Positions 44,255 through 52,337 of a stretch of DNA of 64,000 bases are shown piece after piece (positions within the stretch are counted from its first letter, which is position 1; the number at the start of each line of letters is the position of its first letter). The stretch covers positions 87,661 through 151,660 of the forward strand of contig JAEUVB010000019.1 in assembly GCA_016786845.1 (NCBI GenBank), read 5' to 3'. This DNA comes from Chitinophagaceae bacterium (GTDB taxonomy: Bacteria; Bacteroidota; Bacteroidia; Chitinophagales; Chitinophagaceae). The position numbers were made by a program, and so were the translations under genes. Under the pieces are notes generated by a model, which was given only the letters and a program-made list of their open reading frames with translations, was not told where the DNA came from and did not search any database.

Positions 44255-45136
44255 TCAGGATTGGGTATGATTGGCATGCGCGAGCAAAGTATTCTTCATC
44301 AGGGCGCAAATGGTCATGAGTCCGACACCACCCGGAACCGGTGTAATGTAACTGCATTTCGGAGCCACGTTTTCGTAGTCGACATCACCGACTAAACGGA
44401 ATCCTGATTTTGTTTCCGTACTCTCCACGCGATTGATACCGACGTCGATGATGATGGCACCTTCCTTGACCATGTCTTCGGTCACGAAGCGAGGTTTGCC
44501 TATGGCGGCCACGATGATATCGGCTTCTTTACAGAGTGCCTTCATGTCTTTGGTTTTGGAATGGCACATGGTGACGGTGCAGTTGCCGGGTTCGGTATTT
44601 CGACTGAGCAATAAACTCATGGGTGTACCGACGATATTGCTGCGGCCGATGACGACACAATTCATGCCGGCGGTTTTGATGCCGTAATGTTGCAGCATGA
44701 GCATAATGCCATATGGGGTCGCGGGAACAAAAGTGGGCAGACTCAACATCATCTTACCTAAGTTCACCGGATGAAATCCATCGACATCTTTACCGGGATC
44801 TATGGTTTCGATGACTTTGTCTTCGGAAATATGTTTGGGTAAAGGTAATTGGACCAGAATACCATCGACAGAAGGATTGGCATTGAATTCCTTGATCTTC
44901 AGCAGGAGTTCAGATTCGGTAACGGCTGCGTCATACGAAATGAGGGTTGATTCGAAGCCCAGTTCGGCACAGGTCTTCACTTTCGATCCTACATAAGCCT
45001 TACTGGCCGGGTTTTCGCCCACGAGTATCGCTACCAAATGGGGCGGACGTTTGCCGGCCCAGGTGAGTTGTTCTACTTGCTTTTTGATTTCTTCCTTGAT
45101 GTGTTGGGAAACGACCTTCCCGTCTAAAAGTTGCAT
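44255..45136 (-). CDS. folD: bifunctional methylene-THF dehydrogenase / cyclohydrolase
   Basis: 293 residues from the ATG at 45136 ([17 protein letters not shown]). The promoter sits between this ATG and an upstream in-frame one, which excludes the latter. Catalytic residues Tyr and Lys are seen in [12 protein letters not shown]; other hallmarks are [45 protein letters not shown] and [16 protein letters not shown]. Interconverts methylene-, methenyl- and formyl-tetrahydrofolate using NADP. First gene of an operon with queE. folP, another folate gene, is 12 kb away. Confidence 0.97.
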   Translation of the reverse strand: MQLLDGKVVSQHIKEEIKKQVEQLTWAGKRPPHLVAILVGENPASKAYVGSKVKTCAELGFESTLISYDAAVTESELLLKIKEFNANPSVDGILVQLPLPKHISEDKVIETIDPGKDVDGFHPVNLGKMMLSLPTFVPATPYGIMLMLQHYGIKTAGMNCVVIGRSNIVGTPMSLLLSRNTEPGNCTVTMCHSKTKDMKALCKEADIIVAAIGKPRFVTEDMVKEGAIIIDVGINRVESTETKSGFRLVGDVDYENVAPKCSYITPVPGGVGLMTICALMKNTLLAHANHTQS

Positions 45137-45141
45137 GGGCG

Positions 45142-45172
45142 CAAAGGTAGGGTATTGATTTTGCTTAGACAA
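45142..45172 (-). promoter_or_regulatory. folD-queE promoter
   Basis: On the minus strand TTG (45172-45170), 20 bases, TACCTTTG (45149-45142), ending 5 bases before the folD ATG. A near-perfect Bacteroidota promoter with an extremely short leader. Confidence 0.8.
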
Positions 45173-45220
45173 GATGGGAGTGGGCAAAGGTCCTAGTATT
45201 TTTGGCTCTTCATTCCCGGT

Positions 45221-45817
45221 CTACAGGCGTTGGGAGAGTTTTTCCTTTATGCCGTTGAACCATTCTTCTTTCAATATACTTAAGATGGCGCTATCTCTTC
45301 GACGGCCATCGGGAGTGGGCAGATTTTCTCTCAATACACCTTCCAGGGTACAGCCAATTTTTTTCATGGCAGCGAGGCTGCGGGCGTTGTTGTGATCGGC
45401 CCGAAATTCAACACGATGCATACCGAGTTGCTCGAAGGCAAACTGCAGCATGAGGAATTTGCAATGGACATTGATTCCGCTGCCTTGAAATGCTTTGCCA
45501 TACCAGGTATAGCCTAATTGGAGGGTATCGAATTGGCGTTGAATATCATAGAAACGGGTGGAACCTGCGTACTGCTGATTCTGTTTATCATAAACGATAA
45601 ATGGGTAATCCGTTTGGGCTCTTTTGGCTTGAAGGGCCAGGTCGATATACTTTTTCATGTTTTCCGCACCTGCAGCCGAAACTAATGAGTAGGTCCAGAT
45701 TTCAGGTTCATGTTCTGAATAGGGCAGCAGGTGATTCAAATCCTCCGACTGCAATGGGCGAAGCATGACACGTTGGTCTTCAAGGATAAAAGTTTCAAGC
45801 GTATCGAAATGAATCAT
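45221..45817 (-). CDS. GNAT family N-acetyltransferase (RimJ/RimL type)
   Basis: 198 residues with the RimJ/RimL pattern: RVMLRPLQSEDLNHLLPY at the N-terminus, FIVYDKQNQQYAGSTRFYDI, LGYTWYGKAFQGSGINVHCK as the acetyl-CoA site, and HRVEFRADHNNARSLAAMKK with IGCTLEGVLREN. It moves acetyl from acetyl-CoA to an amine, in this subgroup often ribosomal-protein N-termini or small molecules; substrate unknown. Cytoplasmic. Stands alone, 84 bases upstream of the folD start and 46 from the next gene. Confidence 0.9.
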   Translation of the reverse strand: MIHFDTLETFILEDQRVMLRPLQSEDLNHLLPYSEHEPEIWTYSLVSAAGAENMKKYIDLALQAKRAQTDYPFIVYDKQNQQYAGSTRFYDIQRQFDTLQLGYTWYGKAFQGSGINVHCKFLMLQFAFEQLGMHRVEFRADHNNARSLAAMKKIGCTLEGVLRENLPTPDGRRRDSAILSILKEEWFNGIKEKLSQRL

Positions 45818-45862
45818 TGAGGGAATATGGTTGAAAGAAAAAGGATAGATTGGAAAGTTTGG

Positions 45863-46219
45863 CTAGTCGCTGTTCGATTCGTCATCCACATGGAGGATAT
45901 GTAACAAGCGATGTATGATGGGTGAGAAAAAAACGGCGGTTGAACTTAAAAAGGCGACGCCACTGTATAGTGCGAAGAGAGATGAAAATATTTTGGCTGC
46001 ATTGGTTTTCATTTCGACCACAGGTCCCATGCCGGTGAGGATAAGGCAGGACATGTGAAAGCTGTCGATCCAACTGACATCGGCAATATAATGATAGCCC
46101 AATTGCCCGATCACCACAGAAAATAAAATCAACAACATGGCTACCCCTGCATATCGGGCAACTCGTTTTAAAAATTGTTTGAAGGGTGCGACTTTCTGTT
46201 TTTTCTGTTCCAGTTTCAT
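45863..46219 (-). CDS. small K+-channel-like membrane protein
   Basis: 118 residues from the ATG at 46219 (MKLEQKKQKVAPF). Two transmembrane helices (about 21-42 and 73-97) enclose a hydrophobic re-entrant stretch ADVSWIDSFHMSCLILTGMGPV, which has the position and feel of a potassium-channel pore helix and filter. The filter reads TGMGP, not TVGYG. The protein ends in a His-rich cytoplasmic tail. Similar short two-TM proteins in the phylum are often annotated as ion-channel-like. The upstream frame extension overlaps the neighbour and is less likely. Confidence 0.7.
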   Translation of the reverse strand: MKLEQKKQKVAPFKQFLKRVARYAGVAMLLILFSVVIGQLGYHYIADVSWIDSFHMSCLILTGMGPVVEMKTNAAKIFSSLFALYSGVAFLSSTAVFFSPIIHRLLHILHVDDESNSD

Positions 46220-46274
46220 AGGCGTCAAATCAAATCGTTGAACAAATGTACAGTAAGCCGGACAAATTAGGTCA

Positions 46275-46724
46275 CTATTGATTTTGCGAAACGTTGAGAT
46301 CAGACATGGATTTTTGTTTGCCCCGACGATTGTCACGAAGTTTGATCAGCATATAACTCAGGATCATTAAGGTTATGCCTATGACCCCGGCAATGAGTTG
46401 CAAGGGTGAAAAGGTCTTGATCAAAACGATCTCCGTCAATATATATCCCAAGAGCAGTATGCCTTGAAACATGATTAGAGAAGAATAATTTTTAGTTCGA
46501 TTGTACATGGCAATAATTACAGCTATACCAAAAACGCCATTACTTAAGAAAAGTATGATGCCGGGTATGAAGTAATCTAAGAAGGGGGTATGTTCCAGAA
46601 ATTCGATGGGCAGATTTAAGCTTTCACCATCGGGATTCACCATGAGGTTCCAACCTCCATATAATGCGCCCACACTATTGATCAACAAGAGTATGTAAGC
46701 GAAGAATTTTAGATTGTTTTTCAT
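46275..46724 (-). CDS. four-helix membrane protein, unknown
   Basis: 149 residues from the ATG at 46724 (MKNNLKFFAYILLL), preferred to a longer frame whose extra residues are polar. Four hydrophobic helices (about 6-22, 50-70, 80-100, 104-120) and a basic Gln-rich tail. I recognise no named family. Read in the same direction as the channel-like gene below it, with a 55-base gap. Confidence 0.65.
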   Translation of the reverse strand: MKNNLKFFAYILLLINSVGALYGGWNLMVNPDGESLNLPIEFLEHTPFLDYFIPGIILFLSNGVFGIAVIIAMYNRTKNYSSLIMFQGILLLGYILTEIVLIKTFSPLQLIAGVIGITLMILSYMLIKLRDNRRGKQKSMSDLNVSQNQ

Positions 46725-46910
46725 ATGCTCAGTATTTACAGTGCTTGTTTTTTTAAATACAAAAGTCCAAGCCATGTTTTCACATGAGTACGATCTATTT
46801 ATGTGTCAGTAGTTAATCCCCCGCTGTTTTCAGACCGAATCTGAATTCAACAGAACAAACATACAAAACGGAAATGATAATTTTTAGTTTATTTGTTGAT
46901 AATCAACAAA

Positions 46911-47714
46911 TTAGCTGATAATATTTTCAACATAAGCTTCCGGGGTGAGTGTAGCCGCAATAATGGGTTTGCCACAATCGGGCACCATGGCTGCGAAGCG
47001 CTGATATTCACACGTAAAGTCGACCAGAAAACGGGTATAGTCTTGCGCATCGGCCAGCGATAATAATTCATATTGTCCTTGTATCGGTGGCATTTGCGGG
47101 TTTTTATGGGTCACTAAATGAGAAATAAATTCGGTGCGGCCAATCCAGCAACCGCCGAAGGTATGTTCACCGTTGATGACGTTGGACCATTTTCGATATT
47201 CTCCCGTATCGAGCAGGGTGCCGGTTCCCACATTCGCTTTGCCTGAGAAAATCATCCAGCTTTCGATATGGGGTTTGGATACATCTTGTTCATCAAATCC
47301 GCTGATCACTAATTCAAGAACCATGGAAGCGTGAGCATCGGCGAGGTTATCGAGTTTAAATTGTTTACGGAGTTCAGCCTTCATGCCATCGAGGATATAT
47401 CTCACGGCATGTTCATAAGTACCATCGCCGGTATATTTTTTTTCAAGTGCCTTGCAGAGTGAATAAATCGTTTTGTGATTGATGAGTGCAATTCCGGCAG
47501 TGCAAATGGCGTAAGGGATATCATTGAGTCGAATCTGAAAAAGTTTACGGGCCATACGCGACCAACTGATGGGGAGTTGTATCGGCTGCGCCAAATCGAC
47601 CATTTGGTTGGTGTCTTTTTGTAGTACCTGAGTAATGGATTTATTCCAGGTGGTTTGACTGTCGGCCGCAATGGCGATACCGTCCGGGACGGCGATGGCG
47701 ATACAAATGGACAT
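46911..47714 (-). CDS. proteasome-beta-like Ntn hydrolase, possible Ser nucleophile
   Basis: 267 residues. The N-terminus MSICIAIAVPDGIAIAADSQ aligns with proteasome beta subunits if the first Met is removed: Ser becomes residue 1 and Asp residue 17 (IAADS, the Asp17 of the proteasome). ARKLFQIRL resembles the segment with the proteasome's Lys33, followed by IPYAICTAG as in the strand that follows it. There is no signal peptide. HslV and the 20S proteasome use Thr1, so a Ser1 would be unusual. Alone, 78 bases from the next gene. Assignment to the Ntn superfamily is by pattern; function unknown. Confidence 0.6.
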   Translation of the reverse strand: MSICIAIAVPDGIAIAADSQTTWNKSITQVLQKDTNQMVDLAQPIQLPISWSRMARKLFQIRLNDIPYAICTAGIALINHKTIYSLCKALEKKYTGDGTYEHAVRYILDGMKAELRKQFKLDNLADAHASMVLELVISGFDEQDVSKPHIESWMIFSGKANVGTGTLLDTGEYRKWSNVINGEHTFGGCWIGRTEFISHLVTHKNPQMPPIQGQYELLSLADAQDYTRFLVDFTCEYQRFAAMVPDCGKPIIAATLTPEAYVENIIS

Positions 47715-47791
47715 TTTATATTAATGTTTAATGATGGATGGTTAATGTTGAATGTCACCAAATGTAGCTGAATAATTGCAAGGACAATCGG

Positions 47792-48289
47792 TTAGTTGCT
47801 ATAAAAAGATTTCATGATCTCCGGGATAAAATCATCGATGTCTTTTCTTCTGCCCGGATGATAGTCGAGGATCAGGTCGATGACAAAAGCTTCGCCCATA
47901 AAGGATCGCCAATAAATGACATGCCCGGTTTTTTTGTGGATGCCACTGATGACAAACCAGTTTTCATGAAAGGACTTGTAAGTAATGTCTACGGGCATTT
48001 CTTTCAGTGAGGCCTCATAAGATTCTTTCAATGTTTCATATTGAAATCGACCTTTGGTGAGTGCATGCATGCGCATGATTTCTGCGCCATCCCGACTTTT
48101 TACCTGATAATCGCAATAGTCGGGATGATGCTCCTTGTCCAGAGGCAATACGAGCCAGGTACTTGGCAGACGGATCCGAAATGAACACGGAAAATATTGC
48201 GTAAACATTGTTTGAGCCGTGGCGTAGGAATGGCTCAGAAAAAATATAAACGTCACTACAACTGTAAAGTAAAAAAAGTGTTTCCTCAT
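47792..48289 (-). CDS. hypothetical secreted protein
   Basis: 165 residues with a signal peptide (MRKHFFYFTVVVTFIFFLSHSYATAQ). The remainder looks like a single alpha/beta domain (SFRIRLPSTWLVLPL, YRKSFHENWFVISG-like segments, VIYWRSFMGEAFVIDLIL, terminal helix DDFIPEIMKSF). The pattern resembles domains of unknown function found in envelope proteins, but I cannot name it. Starts 20 bases downstream of the M1 peptidase stop on the same strand, so it may belong to the same transcript. Confidence 0.7.
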   Translation of the reverse strand: MRKHFFYFTVVVTFIFFLSHSYATAQTMFTQYFPCSFRIRLPSTWLVLPLDKEHHPDYCDYQVKSRDGAEIMRMHALTKGRFQYETLKESYEASLKEMPVDITYKSFHENWFVISGIHKKTGHVIYWRSFMGEAFVIDLILDYHPGRRKDIDDFIPEIMKSFYSN

Positions 48290-48309
48290 ACGTTCTTTAA
48301 ATCAAGCCA

Positions 48310-50724
48310 TTATTCAACGACAAGTTTTTGATTGAAGGTACGGTGCTGGTCTTTCGCCTGCAGAGTATAGAGTCCGGGTGATAAATAAGGCAATTTTATT
48401 TGTCCGGTATTCATCGTGTTCATCATCCATCCATCATAAACGCTTCGACCATTGAGGTCCATGATTTTTATTGCGATGATGGGGTCCATTCCTTCCGGAA
48501 AAAGAATTTGGAGCTGTTCATGCGCAGGGTTTGGATAGAGGGTCATATTCTTCATTGTAGGATGAACAGGATTTGATACATGGGTCACCACGCCACAACC
48601 ACCCGCAGGAGCATCGCTCACCATAGGGTCAGTATAATTGCTTCTTTTGATACCCATACAAAATTCACCGGCTTTGATTTCTTTCGAATAGAGCGAACCG
48701 ATTTTATCGACGAGTGAACCAGTCTTAATACTATCCAAAGCGAAGGTCCATTCCTGGGTGGCATCTTTACGGTAAAATAATCGGATACTGTCTTCTGTAT
48801 TTTGAATCCATGTGCTGTCGAGATAAGCGTTATTGGCACCGGCATTATAGTCAAACTGAATTAATCCCGTGATGTTGTTTAAATGAATTCCGTCTACTTT
48901 CCAATAGCGACTGTCACTAAGTATATAGCCATTGCTGTTGGATACATTTTTAAAACGGTCGGGAGCGATCCAACTGTGTTCGATACGAATAAAACTGGAA
49001 TCATTGGGGTTGACCACAGACTTCGTATAGATCTTGCATTTCGCTTGATTAAAGGTGGTGCTTCCGGTTGATTTAATTACTTTCTGTTCTTCAGTAATGG
49101 CATCACTCAATTTGTGATGCGGATCGACTAATATCATGACAGGATTAAAGGGCAGGGTGACATCCAACTCCATACATCGTCCGCTGAAGTCTACCTGAAA
49201 AATAATTTCATTCATGTTCTCATCATACACGCCAATTTCAAGTGGCACATGCGTATAGTAATCTATGCTTTTATGCTTACGCTGACGAATGAATATTTGG
49301 GTCTCAAAATCGTTGCCGTTGGGTGTCACAATATTTGAATCTATGGAGAAATGGGTGAAGCCCGGGGCCAGGATCCAATTGTTGAAATAGAAGCTCATGT
49401 CTTTTCCGCTATAGGCAGTCAGGAAATCTCTCAGATCGATACTTGAAACCGATTTAAATTTAAAACTATCCAGAAAAGCAGTCAAGCCGTTAAAAAACAA
49501 ACTGTCGCCCAAATAGGTTCTGAGGGTATGTATCATATCGGAGCCTTTGTTATAAACCGTTGCGCCGTAGGTATGCAGACTATCCATATTAGCGACAGCC
49601 CGATAGCCTTGATCATTGATATGGGCTTTGTTCAATACGTTGAAATGATTGGCTTTATAGTCGGTCAAATAATCATCATAGCCGTAAGTGTATTCCTGAT
49701 GCAGTAATTCGCAATAACTAGCAAAGCCTTCATTGAGCCACATGTCGCCGGCGGTAGAGCAGGTCACCAGATCGCCCCACCAATGATGGGACAGTTCATG
49801 TGCGATAAGGGTTTCGTATGTTAAGGTGCCATCAACAAATGGTTTGCCAATATGGATATTGGTGGCATGTTCCATGGCCCCTGCATTAAAGGGTACCAGT
49901 GAATAGCCTACACGAGGCCATAAATAAGTTCCGAAATTTTCTTCCAGCATGGTGAATGATTCCTGCAGGTGAGAAAAGGATCCGTTTACTTTATTGCTAT
50001 CGACGGCTTCGCAGGCAATGAGGGCCTCTACATTTCCGTTGTTTCCGTTCAGGGTTTTGGTTACAAACACATAGTTGCAAACGGCCACACAGGAAAGATA
50101 ACTGGGTATTTCTTCATTGAGTTTCCAATGCCAGGTTTTCGTGGTATTGGCATTCGTGACGCTGTCGAGAAGCATACCGTTGCAGACTGCCATTTTATCG
50201 TTGGTGGTGGTTACATAAAATTCATAAGGACATCGCTCCACAAAATTATCGAAGCAGGGATGCCAGGTGCGACCAAAGGAATGCGGTTGAGCATTGAAGC
50301 CTACACCCATTTGGAAGCCGTAATTCCCTACGAAAGAAAAACCGCCCCAGGTGGCATCCGCAACGGGTACACCGTGATAGTAAACATCAACCAGTGCGGT
50401 ATCATTCATTTGCATGGTGGTCAGTAAATTGATACTCAAGTTAGGTGAGCTCATGTTGTAGGTGGTCAACTGTCCGTTCCATTTAACACTGTCGACCGTT
50501 AATCCTTCAAGGTCAAAGATTAATTGACTCACATTATTGACTTTGGCTTTTACATCGAGTGTGGAATGCCCGTAAATAATATGCGTCACAAAGTCGGTCA
50601 TATCAATTTCTATAATAGTTTTGCGAATGTCTATGGTGTCACTACGGGAAGCTCCCGCCGCGTTAACCTCTAGATGAATTCCTGTCAATGAGAGCACCAA
50701 TAAGAAAAGTAAAATTCGCATCAT
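48310..50724 (-). CDS. T9SS-exported M1 family aminopeptidase
   Basis: 804 residues: signal peptide (MMRILLFLLVLSLTGIHLEVNA), an N-terminal beta saddle domain, the M1 catalytic domain with the exopeptidase motif GAMEH (NAGAMEHAT) and the zinc site HELSHHWWG (His about 309 and 313) followed 18 residues later by the Glu of WLNEGFASY, a beta sandwich, and a C-terminal T9SS type A domain (NLTLYPNPAHEQL-like LYPNPAHEQLQ, DLNGRSVYDG, YLSPGLYTLQA). It trims N-terminal residues from peptides at the cell surface or outside the cell. Followed closely by a small secreted protein gene. Its first 37 bases overlap the divergent gene at 50688. Confidence 0.93.
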   Translation of the reverse strand: MMRILLFLLVLSLTGIHLEVNAAGASRSDTIDIRKTIIEIDMTDFVTHIIYGHSTLDVKAKVNNVSQLIFDLEGLTVDSVKWNGQLTTYNMSSPNLSINLLTTMQMNDTALVDVYYHGVPVADATWGGFSFVGNYGFQMGVGFNAQPHSFGRTWHPCFDNFVERCPYEFYVTTTNDKMAVCNGMLLDSVTNANTTKTWHWKLNEEIPSYLSCVAVCNYVFVTKTLNGNNGNVEALIACEAVDSNKVNGSFSHLQESFTMLEENFGTYLWPRVGYSLVPFNAGAMEHATNIHIGKPFVDGTLTYETLIAHELSHHWWGDLVTCSTAGDMWLNEGFASYCELLHQEYTYGYDDYLTDYKANHFNVLNKAHINDQGYRAVANMDSLHTYGATVYNKGSDMIHTLRTYLGDSLFFNGLTAFLDSFKFKSVSSIDLRDFLTAYSGKDMSFYFNNWILAPGFTHFSIDSNIVTPNGNDFETQIFIRQRKHKSIDYYTHVPLEIGVYDENMNEIIFQVDFSGRCMELDVTLPFNPVMILVDPHHKLSDAITEEQKVIKSTGSTTFNQAKCKIYTKSVVNPNDSSFIRIEHSWIAPDRFKNVSNSNGYILSDSRYWKVDGIHLNNITGLIQFDYNAGANNAYLDSTWIQNTEDSIRLFYRKDATQEWTFALDSIKTGSLVDKIGSLYSKEIKAGEFCMGIKRSNYTDPMVSDAPAGGCGVVTHVSNPVHPTMKNMTLYPNPAHEQLQILFPEGMDPIIAIKIMDLNGRSVYDGWMMNTMNTGQIKLPYLSPGLYTLQAKDQHRTFNQKLVVE

Positions 50725-51662
50725 CCTGTATTTATCATTTAAAAGTACAACCTATCCGTGTATTCCTGACCATCCTGTTTTGCTTTTTTTTGATTCAGGG
50801 AAAAGCCCAACCTGCGGGAAAGGAAAAAATCTATCAGGGACTCATACTCGATGAGGTCATGGTCAAAGCTGTCCAGCAAGGATTTGATGTGCCTTCCTTC
50901 ATTGTCAAAATAAAAAAGGATACCACTTTTTATAAGGCCTTTAAAACCCTGAGACTGGCTTCCTACACTATGTACAATGATATAGAAATTTTGGACAAAA
51001 AGGGTGGGGTTAAAGCATCTTTGAATAGCATTACCCATCAGGAATCGGTCAATCGATGCCGGACGATGAAAGTAGTCAGGGAAAAGGTGACCGGTGATTT
51101 TTATAATCGGAAAAAGGAATATCAGTATTATACCGCCCGTTTATATGCCCATTTATTTTTTACGCAGGGGAAAATATGTAACGAATCGAATATCGTAGGC
51201 AATGTCACGTATAAAGGCACCACAAAATATGAGGAGCAACTTCGCATTCTGATTTTTAATCCGGGGCAACGCATCAAAGGGATACCGGGTATAGGAGAAA
51301 ATGTGGCGATCTTTGAACAGCCTACGATGAGGAAATACAAGTTTTATTTATCGCGGCAGATGTATAACGGAGATGACTGTTATGTATTTACTGCCAAGCC
51401 CTTGCCTCAAAAGGCGGAAGATGTTGTGATCAATGAACTAAGGACCTGGATCCGGGTAAAAGATGATGCCATCGTGGCGCGTAATTATTCCTTATCTTTT
51501 CACACCTGGTTTTACGATTTTGATGTGGATATGAAGGTCAAACTCAAGCCGGTCCGGCAGGGTTTAGTGCCCTATGAAATTTACTATAAAGGGAATTGGC
51601 ATGTGTTTGGCAAATCTCGAGAAATTGCCAATTTTACCGCAATTTTCAGTGATTTTGAATGA
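50688..51662 (+). CDS. hypothetical secreted protein
   Basis: 324 residues from the ATG at 50688, although this start lies inside the divergent M1 gene. Residues 22-41 (QPIRVFLTILFCFFLIQGKA) look like a signal peptide with an unusually long n-region, so the true start may be a rare codon nearer 50730. The mature part is beta-rich with VKIKKDTTFYKAFKTLRLASY, RKYKFYLSRQMYNGDDCYVF and YNLSF-like strands, and I recognise no family. Followed after 21 bases by the next gene, so likely cotranscribed with the propeptide-like and protease genes. Confidence 0.65.
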   Translation: MRAPIRKVKFASSCIYHLKVQPIRVFLTILFCFFLIQGKAQPAGKEKIYQGLILDEVMVKAVQQGFDVPSFIVKIKKDTTFYKAFKTLRLASYTMYNDIEILDKKGGVKASLNSITHQESVNRCRTMKVVREKVTGDFYNRKKEYQYYTARLYAHLFFTQGKICNESNIVGNVTYKGTTKYEEQLRILIFNPGQRIKGIPGIGENVAIFEQPTMRKYKFYLSRQMYNGDDCYVFTAKPLPQKAEDVVINELRTWIRVKDDAIVARNYSLSFHTWFYDFDVDMKVKLKPVRQGLVPYEIYYKGNWHVFGKSREIANFTAIFSDFE

Positions 51663-51683
51663 TCTTACATTAATTTTACGGAC

Positions 51684-52307
51684 ATGAATAAGTTTATCGT
51701 ATTGGGCATGGCACTCTTGATGTCCGTGACTTCGGCCTCTGCCAAACATAAGAAGAAAACCAGAAAAAAGAAGATCGTTAAACAAACTCAGGTAGTGCCG
51801 CCGGTGGCTGCTCCGAGTACAGTCAATAGTTTGAGACTATGTGCATCCACCGATATGATGCCGGCATGGTATCTGGCTATAGAAAAAGGATTTAAATTTC
51901 CTGAGAATTTTCAGGCTCCGGCCTATTATCGCTTGTTGAATATTAATGAGGCTCGCTTAGATTCTTTATTTAGAATGACGGCCTACTTTAAAAGCAATCA
52001 GAAAATCATGCTTCCGCTATACGTCGACAAGACCTTGCATTGTAAGGAATTTTCTTTGGTGAGAGTGGAGACCATGGATTCTGCATTACAAGCTAAATAT
52101 CCTCAATTGATGACCTTCAGGGCTTATGAAGAAAAGAATCAATTGAATGCAGCCCGCATTGAAATGGACGGGGTCAATACCCGTATGATGGTGACCTATG
52201 ACGGAAAGCAATATTATATTCAGTCTTTCCTTCACAACGGTCAAAAGTTTTATGCATCCTATGCGCAGGATGATCCGAATTTCAGGAAGGAAAAATTTGA
52301 GCGCTAA
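51684..52307 (+). CDS. secreted protein resembling the propeptide of the next gene's protease
   Basis: 207 residues: signal peptide (MNKFIVLGMALLMSVTSASA), a Lys-rich stretch KHKKKTRKKKIVK, and a domain that parallels residues 40-165 of the metalloprotease encoded 31 bases downstream. Shared features in order: a short N-terminal segment with LxxLxxx..., then [FR].E...MDSALQAKYPQLMTFRAYE against MEPALAAKYPQIKTYTAVN, AARIEMDGVNTRMMVTYDGK against AKIDFTVFGFHAMIMNGE, and KQYYIQSFLHNGQ against QTYFIDPYSNLND. There is no protease domain. The pairing suggests a stand-alone propeptide or inhibitor. Confidence 0.75.
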   Translation: MNKFIVLGMALLMSVTSASAKHKKKTRKKKIVKQTQVVPPVAAPSTVNSLRLCASTDMMPAWYLAIEKGFKFPENFQAPAYYRLLNINEARLDSLFRMTAYFKSNQKIMLPLYVDKTLHCKEFSLVRVETMDSALQAKYPQLMTFRAYEEKNQLNAARIEMDGVNTRMMVTYDGKQYYIQSFLHNGQKFYASYAQDDPNFRKEKFER

Positions 52308-52337
52308 TACTTCTTTTATAAAACACTATAAATAAAC

